Part shown: piece after piece, positions 1-7,313 of the stretch | Layout: each line of letters starts with the position of its first letter | Numbering within the stretch: the first letter of the stretch is position 1 | Source of the DNA: JACPTG01 sp964504135 | GTDB taxonomy: Archaea > Nanobdellota > Nanobdellia > Woesearchaeales > UBA10216 | Assembly (NCBI GenBank): GCA_964504135.1 | Contig: CAZDCW010000041.1 | Coordinates: 1-10,668, forward strand | DNA: 10,668 bases | Reading direction: 5' to 3' | Program-made: the position numbers and the translations under genes | The notes under the pieces: model-generated | What the model was told of the DNA's origin: nothing | What the model saw: the letters and a program-made list of their open reading frames with translations, nothing else | Database searches by the model: none

Positions 1-467
1 GCCTTATGATAGCTCTCATTGTAAAATCCATCTCCAACAAACCAACCAAGAAGCATTCCAAGATCCCTACTCCACTCAGTTGGAAGATTAAGTTCATATT
101 TTCTGCCATTCTTCCCAATTATTGAGTTTTGAACAGCGAAAGGCAGCTTTGCATCCTTATTAAAAAGGCCTTCACCTGACTGAATGAGTATATTGTCATC
201 CTCGGCTATAGCCTGCATCTCCTTCCACCCTTCAGTCGTAAGAATCTTATGATCTGCTGTAGCAACAACTTCATAGCCTGACCTTGTCTCAAGCTTAAAG
301 CAGTCTTTTACCCCACTCATTACTACTTGGCTCGGCTGAACGAGCCTTGTTCCTAACTGCAATAATCTCAGCCCTGCCCTTGAATCAACCATTATCTTTT
401 CAGCCTTAATGCTATCAATCCTCTCAAGCCCTCTTTCGGTAGATACAAGGCTATCAGCTGCCACGCA
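1..467 (-). other. Intein in NrdJ, N-terminal splicing domain and start of a LAGLIDADG homing endonuclease; partial
   Basis: Immediately after the extein residues STNP, the protein changes to CVAADSLVSTERGLERIDSI, a standard intein block A with the nucleophile Cys1 (codon 465-467). Block B follows at intein residues 66-85, GYEVVATADHKILTTEGWKE, with the TxxH motif (T70, H73) and the GW pair. At residues 136-148 comes LGMLLGWFVGDGF, the first LAGLIDADG helix with its metal-binding Asp (D146). About 155 residues are visible; the second endonuclease motif and the C-terminal HN/Cys+1 junction lie beyond the window. Inteins self-excise after translation and join the exteins, so functional reductase would need this one to splice. 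The segment looks more AT-rich than the extein, with more ATA, TTA and GAT codons, as expected for a mobile intein. Confidence 0.9.
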
Positions 468-2147
468 GGGGTTAGTTGATGCAATCGGCCTGCCGACGTA
501 ATTTGAAGGGGAATACTTAGTCATGGTGGACCAGAAAATCAGGCCTGGCTCAGCAGTCCTGTAGTTGCCCTCAATGAACATGTTCCAGAGCTTCCTTGCC
601 TTCACCATGCGCTTAATCTCGCCGGTCTCCCTTGAATTGAAGTAAAGAAGGAAATCGCCAGCGTACCTCACGGCAAGGTCGTGTTCAGAGCCCGGTCTTG
701 GAATAACGATGTCGCCGAACATGTCGCGGCGGGAATTGTCAGACAGGTCCCCGGCTGAAAGCATGCCAGCGCCCTCCTCTGCAAGGAAGCTGTTAAGCTC
801 TTCAACTGAGCCAAACGCCCTGAAAAGCCTGTACTTCCCGATTGGCTTGGAAGGAATGCCAAAAGAGTAATGAGCAGTGCCGCCCTGGGCAATGCCGATG
901 CTGGAAACGTCCTTGTCCTTAAGATAAACAAGCAGCTTGCCACCAAACATGTTCTGCTCCTCAACCGCCTGCATGAACTCGTCGCTTATCTTAAGGCTTA
1001 TGTTCGCAAACCTCACCTGGGTGTTCTCACGAACCTGCCTCTCAACCTCCCTAAGCTGCGCCTCGCTGAACTTGCCAGACCACTTGCACTGCTGCACAAT
1101 CTGGCTTGTAACCCAATTCGGAATTTTTTTTGCATTTACAAACAGCGGGCTGTCAGGATTCTTGATGTCAATAGTGAGCATCAGGGCGCCGCGCCTTCCG
1201 GACTGTCCTATAAGGCCTGTCGTAAGCGAGAACAGCTCCATGAAGGAAACGCTTCCAGTGGAGCTGTCAGCCGCATTATGCACAACAGAATCCTTGGGCC
1301 TCAAGACAGAGATATCAACGCCAATGCCGCCTCCGTAAGAATAAGTGCGCGCGCACTCGTAAGCAGCATCGTAAATTGAATTAATGCTGTCATCGGCTAT
1401 CAGCGATACAAAGCAGTTGGCCATGGTCTTAAGCCTGTACAGGTCTCCTCCGCCAGCGATAACCCTGCCTCCAGGCAGAAAATGGCCCTCGTAAAGCGCA
1501 AGATAGAACTTCTCAGCCCACTCAACCTGCCTTGAAGGCTCCTCAACAGCAGCCATAAAAGCAGCGAGCCGAGCAAATACATCCTCAGGCCGCTTCTCAA
1601 TATGCCTGTTCGCAAGGTCCTTCAGCAAGTACTTCTTCTGATAAATGCTGGTCGCAAGCTCATTGCCGTTAAGGTAGTCTGATGGATGGACAGGCAGGGA
1701 GCCATCAGCCTGCTTATCCTTAATGTGAAACAGCAGATTCTTGTATGATTCTATCCTGTCATAGCCGATTATTGAAGCAAGCTTGCTCTTATGGGCAAAC
1801 ATGTCAAGCAAGGCAGTCCTCTCAGAGTCGCCAAGCTTCCTTGACTCATTGGCAGCAGCCCTCAACTCAGCCCGCTTGGCCCTGTAAAGGATATATGCCT
1901 TCGCGGTCATGGCATGGCCCTCCTCAATAAGGACCTTCTCAACAACATCCTGAACCTGCTCAACCCATGGAAGGCTGCCAGGGCCAAACTCCAGCTCCAG
2001 CTCCCTCACCACATTTTCAGCAAGCTTCTCAGCAGTGTTCCTATCCCTGCCTCCAACAGACTGGACAGCCTTGAAAATGGCATTGACAATCTTCTCCTTC
2101 TCAAACCTAGCCACCTTCCCGTCCCTCTTCCGGATCTGCGAAATCAT
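1..2147 (-). CDS. nrdJ: Class II (adenosylcobalamin-dependent) ribonucleotide reductase, 5' part, interrupted by an intein; partial at left edge
   Basis: Ribonucleotide reductases make deoxyribonucleotides from ribonucleotides; class II enzymes start their thiyl radical with adenosylcobalamin. The frame stays open from ATG 2147 to the window edge. Residues 3-95 form an ATP-cone (starting IRKRDGKVARFEKEKI). The barrel follows: NCF with the first redox cysteine C245, the YGGGIGVDISVLRP loop near 275, the QSGRRGA stretch and ISLKISDEFMQAVE. The N-extein ends at residue 560 in ASTNP, where class II enzymes read NPCGE with the catalytic cysteine; here intein sequence begins at 467. The start is firm: an in-frame TAA lies two codons upstream and GAGGT (2154-2158) sits six bases before ATG, a rare Shine-Dalgarno site in this window. 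Class II rather than class I is judged from NPC and domain order; the C-terminal half is not visible. Confidence 0.88.
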   Translation of the reverse strand, partial: MISQIRKRDGKVARFEKEKIVNAIFKAVQSVGGRDRNTAEKLAENVVRELELEFGPGSLPWVEQVQDVVEKVLIEEGHAMTAKAYILYRAKRAELRAAANESRKLGDSERTALLDMFAHKSKLASIIGYDRIESYKNLLFHIKDKQADGSLPVHPSDYLNGNELATSIYQKKYLLKDLANRHIEKRPEDVFARLAAFMAAVEEPSRQVEWAEKFYLALYEGHFLPGGRVIAGGGDLYRLKTMANCFVSLIADDSINSIYDAAYECARTYSYGGGIGVDISVLRPKDSVVHNAADSSTGSVSFMELFSLTTGLIGQSGRRGALMLTIDIKNPDSPLFVNAKKIPNWVTSQIVQQCKWSGKFSEAQLREVERQVRENTQVRFANISLKISDEFMQAVEEQNMFGGKLLVYLKDKDVSSIGIAQGGTAHYSFGIPSKPIGKYRLFRAFGSVEELNSFLAEEGAGMLSAGDLSDNSRRDMFGDIVIPRPGSEHDLAVRYAGDFLLYFNSRETGEIKRMVKARKLWNMFIEGNYRTAEPGLIFWSTMTKYSPSNYVGRPIASTNPCVAADSLVSTERGLERIDSIKAEKIMVDSRAGLRLLQLGTRLVQPSQVVMSGVKDCFKLETRSGYEVVATADHKILTTEGWKEMQAIAEDDNILIQSGEGLFNKDAKLPFAVQNSIIGKNGRKYELNLPTEWSRDLGMLLGWFVGDGFYNESYHK

Positions 2148-2153
2148 CAGTTA

Positions 2154-2158
2154 ACCTC
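2154..2158 (-). promoter_or_regulatory. Shine-Dalgarno site of nrdJ
   Basis: On the minus strand GAGGT lies six bases before ATG 2147. It matches the anti-Shine-Dalgarno end of archaeal 16S rRNA and fits a transcript with a leader of roughly 45 nt, unlike the leaderless neighbours. Confidence 0.6.
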
Positions 2159-2175
2159 GGTACAACCAGTTGCGG

Positions 2176-2190
2176 TCCAGGTTACCTGGA
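2176..2190. promoter_or_regulatory. Perfect 15-bp palindrome near the predicted nrdJ transcription start; candidate operator
   Basis: TCCAGGTTACCTGGA is a perfect palindrome around a central T. It lies 26-48 bases downstream of the nrdJ TATA box (2215-2224), so it spans or directly follows the expected transcription start and precedes the Shine-Dalgarno site. A repressor bound there could block initiation or elongation; alternatively the RNA forms a small hairpin. No known regulator is recognised, and it does not resemble a bacterial NrdR box. The same 13-bp core recurs at 2450-2462. Confidence 0.4.
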
Positions 2191-2214
2191 AGCCCAACAT
2201 CTGGTAGCCAGGGG

Positions 2215-2224
2215 TTATTTAAAT
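2215..2224 (-). promoter_or_regulatory. TATA box of nrdJ
   Basis: The minus-strand sequence ATTTAAATAA lies about 73 bases upstream of ATG 2147. With the usual 25-base TATA-to-start distance, transcription would begin near 2194 and leave a leader of about 45 nt. Confidence 0.6.
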
Positions 2225-2267
2225 GTTTTGCCGCCATATAGCAAAAATGGTTATTTTCATACATGAA

Positions 2268-3734
2268 TTAACCAAGAAATTTCCTGATAAATCCAGCCCG
2301 CATTATGTTCTCAGACAACACCCTGTAATTCCCCTTCCTGTAGTCATCAAGGATGATGCCTGTCACCTTCATATGGCTTTTGCTGGCCTCACATTCAGTT
2401 ATCTTAGCCACTTTTTCCACAGCTCGCCTTATCTCTTCCGGAAACGCACCCAGGTTACCTGGGTTAAGGTACTGCAGTGCATCAGCAATGTCGCGGTCAA
2501 AATTCAGGTATATGGACCTGACATACTCCAGGTCATGTTCAGAGGCTGCACTAAGGCCAAGAAGCTCAGGCGGAAGGCCCAAAGAGTACATTGAGGCGCA
2601 GAAGCCAATCGCCCTTGGCAGCCTTACGCCACCCATGCTCCTTGAATAGCCAAACAGGCCGATGTGAAGCTTGCGCCGCCTCTTTGAAGGCACGTACTGG
2701 GCGAAGTCATTCACAAGCGGGGCAATAAGGCGAACCTGCCTCTGATATTCGGCAGACAGCCTTTCAGCAATCTCAATGCACCTGGCCTCATCCACAGCCA
2801 CAGGAGGCTTTCTTTTAGTACCATTCAGGGACTCCACCGCGCTGTTAACCACGCCAATATCATGGTCATACCTGAACGCTGACTGAAGGGTGAATGTCTG
2901 AACGCTAGGATACCCATTTACACAATTCTCCACATTGTCAGGCCTGAAGTTGCCGCGGAAAGGGGATGAGCCGCAGCCGAGAATAGGCAGAATCTCCACA
3001 GAGCTGCTTTCCTGCAAAGCTGCAAGCCTCTGGAATGCGACCTTGAGCATAAGAACAGTGGCCAGGTTACCGTAGTTAAGCGCAGGGTCAGACCTGGCCA
3101 GCCACACACGCTGATAATCCGAAGGCTTTTCACTGCCAAGGTATTCGCCAACAATTGAATCACATGACAGGATTGAAGCCTTGTCCTCAACAAGCGGGAT
3201 TACGCCTATGGACTCAGGCCTGAACTCGCCAATCCACTCACCAATCCTGACGCCTCCGACAGAACTTGCACCCTTGCCAACAACATGCTGCCTGTAATAC
3301 TCAGCTATCCTGACCAGCTCCCTGCCGCTTGTAGTCATAGGCAGGGCGACCTCAAAAATCGGCGAAAAATCAGCATCGCCGTAAAAAAGTGCAGCGGTGT
3401 CAAAGTTCCTCGGGATGCCCTCCAGGGTCTCAAGAAGAATCTTGGACTCGCTTTTCTCAACCGAAGGGTTTGGAACCCTAAGGGTGAGGAAAACATCCTT
3501 CCCAAGGCGGTTTTTGCCGAAGAAAGGGCCATACTTGCCAAGCAGCTTCTTCACAACAAAATTATCAACCTCCTTACCCTCGCAGTCCCAAAGCTGCTCC
3601 CTGCACTTAACATGCGAAAAGCTGTAGAACGCCTCCTTAATCTCATCCTCCCCGCCCATCTCAGCAGCATCGCAGAAGAAAGGATTGCTGACATTATCAG
3701 GATGCTGCGTGGCCATAGCCCTGCCAACGTTCAT
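2268..3734 (-). CDS. ppcA: Phosphoenolpyruvate carboxylase, archaeal type
   Basis: Converts PEP and bicarbonate to oxaloacetate and phosphate in the cytoplasm, feeding aspartate and TCA-type biosynthesis. The 488 residues match the short archaeal family (PEPcase_2), about half the length of bacterial PEPC. Landmarks: TQHPDN at 9-14, LWDCEGKEVD at 48-57, LARSDPALNYG at 212-222, the active-site loop GSSPFRGNF at 255-263, FGYSR at 361-365, LPRAIGF at 372-378, and a C-terminus ending in LG. ATG 3734 is preferred because its TATA box lies about 29 bases upstream, as for leaderless transcripts; Met7 (MATQHPDN) is an alternative start. It follows the antiporter gene by 32 bp but has its own promoter. 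It appears intact. Confidence 0.95.
   Translation of the reverse strand: MNVGRAMATQHPDNVSNPFFCDAAEMGGEDEIKEAFYSFSHVKCREQLWDCEGKEVDNFVVKKLLGKYGPFFGKNRLGKDVFLTLRVPNPSVEKSESKILLETLEGIPRNFDTAALFYGDADFSPIFEVALPMTTSGRELVRIAEYYRQHVVGKGASSVGGVRIGEWIGEFRPESIGVIPLVEDKASILSCDSIVGEYLGSEKPSDYQRVWLARSDPALNYGNLATVLMLKVAFQRLAALQESSSVEILPILGCGSSPFRGNFRPDNVENCVNGYPSVQTFTLQSAFRYDHDIGVVNSAVESLNGTKRKPPVAVDEARCIEIAERLSAEYQRQVRLIAPLVNDFAQYVPSKRRRKLHIGLFGYSRSMGGVRLPRAIGFCASMYSLGLPPELLGLSAASEHDLEYVRSIYLNFDRDIADALQYLNPGNLGAFPEEIRRAVEKVAKITECEASKSHMKVTGIILDDYRKGNYRVLSENIMRAGFIRKFLG
2448..2464. repeat. Second copy of the CCAGGTTACCTGG palindrome, inside ppcA
   Basis: ACCCAGGTTACCTGGGT is a perfect 17-bp palindrome sharing its 13-bp core with the palindrome at 2176-2190, 273 bp away. 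On the minus strand it encodes NPGNLG of PEP carboxylase, so coding constraint alone may explain it. Confidence 0.5.
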
Positions 3735-3756
3735 AAAGAGGGTGCATTTGCCGGCT

Positions 3757-3770
3757 GTTTTAATATTTAA
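3757..3770 (-). promoter_or_regulatory. TATA box of ppcA, overlapping the antiporter stop codon
   Basis: Minus-strand TTAAATATTAAAAC is centred about 29 bases upstream of ATG 3734, giving a leaderless mRNA. It includes the TAA stop (3767-3769) of the upstream antiporter gene. Confidence 0.6.
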
Positions 3771-5437
3771 TGCATGCCCCTCTTCAGCTCCCTGTAATAC
3801 TTCTGGCCCCAGTCAACGATGCCCTTCGGCGTGAGGTGCGTAAGGTAGTTTACAACCTTCTCACCGCCAAGAACCAGAGGTATAATCACGAAATCAGCGC
3901 CGGACTCGTAAAGCCTTACAGCATCAGACTCATCATTGCTTGAGACCATAACAATCGCACCCTTATTCATCTTCTTTACTATATGTATAAGGGCTGTGTT
4001 TGCCGCAAGGTTCTGGACTGTGGAAACAACTATCTGGGCCTTATCCAGATTAACGGCTTCGTACACCTCTGGATTGGTCATGTCGCCGCACACGCATACA
4101 ATACCTGCCTGGGACAACGAACTGGCCTTCTCAGGGTTATGGTCAACAACAACGAACTTGGCGCCCTTCTCCCTAAGCCCTGAAATAATCCTCTCAGCCA
4201 TCCTGTGGTAGCCTAAGATGACCATGTGGCCTGACATCGGCTCCTTTAGCTTAAGGTTTGTTTCCTTTGAATCCTTGCCAAAAGGGGCGAGCAGCCTGGA
4301 GAAAAAGCCGCTGTACAAAGCGTCGTCATACCTTATTATGTAGGCTGTAAGGAGCATGGTAATTATTGTAAGGGTTATGAGCATGGAAAACATGCTTTGG
4401 GTGATATGCGAAAGGAGGATGCCCTGAGCGGCAATCACAAGCGAAAACTCGCCGACCTGGGCAAGCTGCGCACCTGTAAAGAAGGCAGTCCTGCTGCTGT
4501 ACCTGAAAAGCCGGACTATTACGATGATAATCAGGGGCTTCAGAAGCAGGACAACCAGCAAAAGGACAAGAAGCGGAACAATGACAGAGCCAAAGCCTGA
4601 CAAAACCATCTGCATACCCAGCGTAACGAAAAAAAGCACAAGGAAAAAGTCCTTAAGCGGCTTCACCCTCCCAATAATCTCATGGCTGTACCTGACCGTG
4701 CTAAGGGCAACTCCTGCGATAAACGCGCCAATGGCAAACGAGTAGCCAAGATATCTTGCCAGGGCTGAGAAAACAAACATTGCCGTCAGCGCGCTTATGA
4801 AAATAAGCTCAGGCGAATGAACAGCCTCCCTCAGGAAAACCGGGAGGATGAACCTGTAAACCAAAAAAGAGCCAGCCACCAGCAACACGCCCTTCAGCAG
4901 GATTCCTGGCAAAGCGGCAAGCGACAGGGACCCTGAGCCGATGACAGAAAATGCAAGCACAGCCAGAATGTCCTGGACGATTAAAACCACAATAACCAGC
5001 TCGCCATGCAATGAGTCCAGTTCCTTCTTCTCGCCAAGCAGCTTGGCGACAATCATCGTGCTGGAGAAGGAAACCGTAAGACCGATGTAAACTGACTCAG
5101 TGCTGTTGAATCCAAGCAGAAGAGCTATAAAATAACCTGCGGCAGCAGTAACTACAACCTGAACAAGCCCAATGGCCGATGAAACAAGCCCGACCTTCCT
5201 GAGCCGCCTGAAGTCAAGCTCAAGCCCGATGATGAACAGCAGAAAGGCAATACCCAGCTCGCTTATGATAATGATAGGCTCGGCATCGCCTACAAGGTGA
5301 AACACAGGGCCAAGAAGAATGCCTGCAAGCACATAGCCAAGAATCAGGGGCTGCCTAAGCCTTGACGAGGCAACAGCAATCACCGAGGCGGCTATGATGA
5401 TAAGGCTAATGTCCTTCAGCAACAGAAGCTCTGCCAT
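3767..5437 (-). CDS. CPA2 (KefB/KefC-like) cation/proton antiporter with RCK/TrkA-N domain
   Basis: Membrane antiporter exchanging K+ or Na+ for H+. Residues 1-375 form the Na+/H+-exchanger domain with about 12-13 hydrophobic segments and family signatures: LGIAFLLFIIGLELDFRRLR at 61-80, QDILAV with D156, GYSFAIGAFIAGVAL at 231-245 and LFFVTLGM near 268-275. Residues 403-535 are a cytoplasmic TrkA-N/RCK Rossmann domain: VVVDHNPE near 429-436 supplies the acidic residue (D432) that usually contacts the nucleotide ribose. The expected glycine-rich GxGxxG loop reads GYHRMA (409-414), so nucleotide binding may be altered. There is no RCK_C (TrkA-C) domain; the protein stops about 20 residues after the Rossmann fold. 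The ion cannot be told from sequence. ATG 5437 is supported by a TATA box about 31 bases upstream. Confidence 0.9.
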   Translation of the reverse strand: MAELLLLKDISLIIIAASVIAVASSRLRQPLILGYVLAGILLGPVFHLVGDAEPIIIISELGIAFLLFIIGLELDFRRLRKVGLVSSAIGLVQVVVTAAAGYFIALLLGFNSTESVYIGLTVSFSSTMIVAKLLGEKKELDSLHGELVIVVLIVQDILAVLAFSVIGSGSLSLAALPGILLKGVLLVAGSFLVYRFILPVFLREAVHSPELIFISALTAMFVFSALARYLGYSFAIGAFIAGVALSTVRYSHEIIGRVKPLKDFFLVLFFVTLGMQMVLSGFGSVIVPLLVLLLVVLLLKPLIIIVIVRLFRYSSRTAFFTGAQLAQVGEFSLVIAAQGILLSHITQSMFSMLITLTIITMLLTAYIIRYDDALYSGFFSRLLAPFGKDSKETNLKLKEPMSGHMVILGYHRMAERIISGLREKGAKFVVVDHNPEKASSLSQAGIVCVCGDMTNPEVYEAVNLDKAQIVVSTVQNLAANTALIHIVKKMNKGAIVMVSSNDESDAVRLYESGADFVIIPLVLGGEKVVNYLTHLTPKGIVDWGQKYYRELKRGMH

Positions 5438-5460
5438 GGCACTTCTTTCAACTCTTCCGG

Positions 5461-5474
5461 CAGATATTTAAAGG
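5461..5474 (-). promoter_or_regulatory. TATA box of the antiporter gene
   Basis: Minus-strand CCTTTAAATATCTG is centred about 31 bases upstream of ATG 5437, consistent with a leaderless or nearly leaderless transcript. It is divergent from the peptidase promoter in the same 95-bp gap. Confidence 0.6.
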
Positions 5475-5496
5475 TTTGTCAGGATACGGCAGTATT

Positions 5497-5508
5497 GAAA
5501 AATATAGT
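5497..5508 (+). promoter_or_regulatory. TATA box of the C39-like peptidase gene
   Basis: The run GAAAAATATAGT is centred about 29 bases upstream of GTG 5533. This supports that start in a leaderless mRNA over the internal ATG 5587. Confidence 0.5.
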
Positions 5509-5532
5509 TGATGATTAGCAGTCTGACTCTCC

Positions 5533-6201
5533 GTGCACTGGCGCAAAGGTGAGCTGACGAAGGGCATACTAACAAACAATCAAACGATGACAAGCACTGA
5601 AAAAGGGCTGCCGGGGAGATGCATACTCCGCATCAGGCCTAAAGAATACCTTATGCAGGGGCCAAGCCACTGCGGAGCATACTCGGTAAAGGGCGTCCTG
5701 AGCGCCTATGGACGCGACAGGAAAACGCACCCAAAAGAATACCACACCCGCCTTTTCGGCAGGATAACAGGCACGACATTAAGCAGGCAATACTGGCCAA
5801 AAGTCCTCAAGGCGCATGGCATCAAGGCAGAGATAAAATCGGCTGAAAAGCTTAGCGATGGGGAACAGCTGCAAGTTATCAGGCAGCTAATCGCAAAAGG
5901 AACACCAGTCATGATACTAATAGGGAACGGGTATTACAGGGGAACAAAGTACAAGCCATGGCTTGGCAAAATAGTGTTGCACTGGATAACGGTCTATGGC
6001 TACAATGATGATGCCCGGAGATTCTACATTTACGACTCAGCGCTCCACAAAAAACACTGGAAGATAAACCAGCCAATCGGAAACACATCAAGAAGCTATT
6101 CTGAAATGCTGCGGGACTGGAACATTGGAAAGTGGCAATTCTGGACATGGCCTGTCACTGAGGGGCATACGCACAGCTACATAGAAATAGCCAGCATTTA
6201 A
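5533..6201 (+). CDS. C39-like papain-fold cysteine peptidase, stand-alone
   Basis: 222 residues from GTG 5533; ATG 5587 would give 204 residues and keep the whole domain. The fold is that of C39-like peptidases (Peptidase_C39_2 type): QGPSHCGAY at 42-50 holds the oxyanion glutamine Q42 and nucleophile C47, VLHWITVYGYND at 148-159 gives the catalytic histidine H150, and FYIYDSA at 164-170 gives the third residue D168. All catalytic positions are present, so the enzyme is probably active. No signal peptide, transmembrane segment or ABC-transporter module is seen, so it is not a complete bacteriocin exporter; it should be cytoplasmic unless exported by another route. Substrate unknown. The next gene encodes a membrane protein, 25 bp away but with its own promoter, so a link is only suggestive. 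Confidence 0.75.
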   Translation: MHWRKGELTKGILTNNQTMTSTEKGLPGRCILRIRPKEYLMQGPSHCGAYSVKGVLSAYGRDRKTHPKEYHTRLFGRITGTTLSRQYWPKVLKAHGIKAEIKSAEKLSDGEQLQVIRQLIAKGTPVMILIGNGYYRGTKYKPWLGKIVLHWITVYGYNDDARRFYIYDSALHKKHWKINQPIGNTSRSYSEMLRDWNIGKWQFWTWPVTEGHTHSYIEIASI

Positions 6202-6206
6202 ATAAG
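6195..6206 (+). promoter_or_regulatory. TATA box of the membrane-protein gene, overlapping the peptidase stop codon
   Basis: CATTTAAATAAG is centred about 27 bases before ATG 6227, the leaderless spacing. It contains the TAA stop (6199-6201) of the peptidase gene. Confidence 0.6.
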
Positions 6207-6226
6207 CCAAACTGTTCGCTGCATCC

Positions 6227-6787
6227 ATGAATATAGGCGAGGTGCTTGAAAGGTTCGCAAGCATCCGCAAAAGATACCAGAAGCATGCGGCATTGGCAGT
6301 GGTAGCCCTTCTGGCGGTGTTGTTCTTCGGGGCGACAATAAAGCCCCTTGTGGTATCTGTAATATTCATACTGCTGGCAGCCTTTTCAACGTTCTACCAC
6401 AACTACTTCCGCAGCCCCATCAACTTCGAGCTGATGAAACTGTTCACAATAATAGAAAGTGTGGCGTATGGCGCACTGGCAGGCGTGATTGTCGGCGTGA
6501 CCTCAATAATCCTCGGCAGGGCATTGTCGGGAAGGCTTGACCAGGAGACGGTGACAAGCATACTCGCAATGAGCGCAATAGCAGTGCTCGCAGGCATGTT
6601 CAGGGACGCAAACATAACAGTCCTCGGGATAACACTCGCACTTGCTTATTACCTGATTCTGTCGCCATTCATTTTCCTGTTCAGGGAGAACAAGGCAAGG
6701 ACTGCAATATACATCGGGACAAACTTATTGTTCAACGCCATACTATTCATTAATATCGGGCCAGCTGTTCTGAGCCTTGTAAGGTAA
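6227..6787 (+). CDS. Polytopic membrane protein of unknown function
   Basis: 186 residues, very hydrophobic. A basic amphipathic N-terminus (residues 1-20, with RKRYQKH) is followed by about six membrane segments: roughly 21-37, 40-56, 74-97, 110-125, 129-152 and 160-184. The short loops are charged (SGRLDQE at 101-107, FRENKART at 152-159). By the positive-inside rule the N-terminus should be cytoplasmic. I do not recognise the family and see no catalytic or transport motif; a small conserved archaeal membrane protein is the safest call. ATG 6227 is supported by the leaderless TATA spacing. Coding looks real: the frame is continuous and the codon use matches its neighbours, including frequent ATA for Ile inside membrane helices. 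Confidence 0.75.
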   Translation: MNIGEVLERFASIRKRYQKHAALAVVALLAVLFFGATIKPLVVSVIFILLAAFSTFYHNYFRSPINFELMKLFTIIESVAYGALAGVIVGVTSIILGRALSGRLDQETVTSILAMSAIAVLAGMFRDANITVLGITLALAYYLILSPFIFLFRENKARTAIYIGTNLLFNAILFINIGPAVLSLVR

Positions 6788-6812
6788 GTGAAATCTGGCT
6801 TTAATAGAAACA

Positions 6813-6822
6813 ATTTTATATC
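6813..6822 (+). promoter_or_regulatory. TATA box of the 121-residue hypothetical gene
   Basis: ATTTTATATC is centred about 27 bases upstream of ATG 6844. A run of nine A (6831-6839) lies between it and the start, and no Shine-Dalgarno site is present, again pointing to leaderless expression. Confidence 0.55.
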
Positions 6823-6843
6823 ACAAGGGCAAAAAAAAAGGGA

Positions 6844-7209
6844 ATGACAAACCTATACTACATCTTCTTTGTGGGCAGAAAATCCCCTGAACAAATCTCA
6901 GCAACATATAATAGCCCTGACATGGAAGTGGCAAGAACTCCGGACCTCGGCAGAATCATAGAGGAGGTGTTCAGCCATTATGCCAGGTCAGGAGAAAAGG
7001 GCGAAGTCCACATCAGCTTCACGCCGCCCTACTACGCCAGAATTACCGAGGACGGACAGCGGGAGTTGACATATGAGTTAGGGGAATCAAGCCAGTGGTG
7101 GGCTGCCGATGCGCTTGGCAAGCTAGTGCGAGGAGAAGCACAGACTGCACAGCCATGGCAGCCACAAGGCGGAAGAATGCCCCTATGGTCCAGGCCAAAG
7201 AAGCGTTAA
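6844..7209 (+). CDS. Hypothetical protein, 121 residues
   Basis: Not recognised. The first 95 residues look like a small soluble alpha/beta domain: a hydrophobic strand at the start (NLYYIFFVG), a probable helix LGRIIEEVFSHYA at 35-47, a strand EVHISFT at 54-60, then ARITEDGQRELTYEL at 65-79 that could form a hairpin, and SSQWWAADALGKLV at 82-95. The tail (98-121) is rich in Pro, Gln, Arg and Lys and is probably disordered. No signal peptide or membrane segment is seen, and no catalytic motif. The start is supported by the promoter spacing. It is the last gene before the AT-rich island, and the frame ends cleanly at TAA 7207-7209. Confidence 0.6.
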   Translation: MTNLYYIFFVGRKSPEQISATYNSPDMEVARTPDLGRIIEEVFSHYARSGEKGEVHISFTPPYYARITEDGQRELTYELGESSQWWAADALGKLVRGEAQTAQPWQPQGGRMPLWSRPKKR

Positions 7210-7290
7210 TTAAGACTCCTAAGGAAATCCGAAAACCTTACGATTTTTCTGAAAGTACTGGACACTGGACAGACCCCTCCCTAAAGCTAA

Positions 7291-7310
7291 TAAATAAAGA
7301 TAAATAAAGA
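7291..7310. repeat. Tandem 10-bp direct repeat
   Basis: TAAATAAAGA occurs twice with no spacer, inside an AT-rich tract just before the tRNA-derived fragment. It may be simple-sequence slippage or may act as a TATA element. Confidence 0.7.
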
Positions 7311-7313
7311 AAA

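Noticed and set aside
870..1379. A 169-codon open frame on the plus strand
   Set aside because: It is the antisense shadow of the reductase barrel, whose motifs are clear on the minus strand.
2223..3770. Several plus-strand frames of 98-161 codons opposite PEP carboxylase
   Set aside because: PEP carboxylase motifs are continuous on the minus strand; these frames are a by-product of its codon use.
7095..7307. A 70-codon plus-strand frame running past the end of the 121-residue gene, suggesting a frameshifted C-terminus
   Set aside because: The 121-residue frame ends cleanly and the alternative frame is mostly the +2 shadow of it. The extra residues are only mildly protein-like, and without a homologue I cannot support a frameshift.
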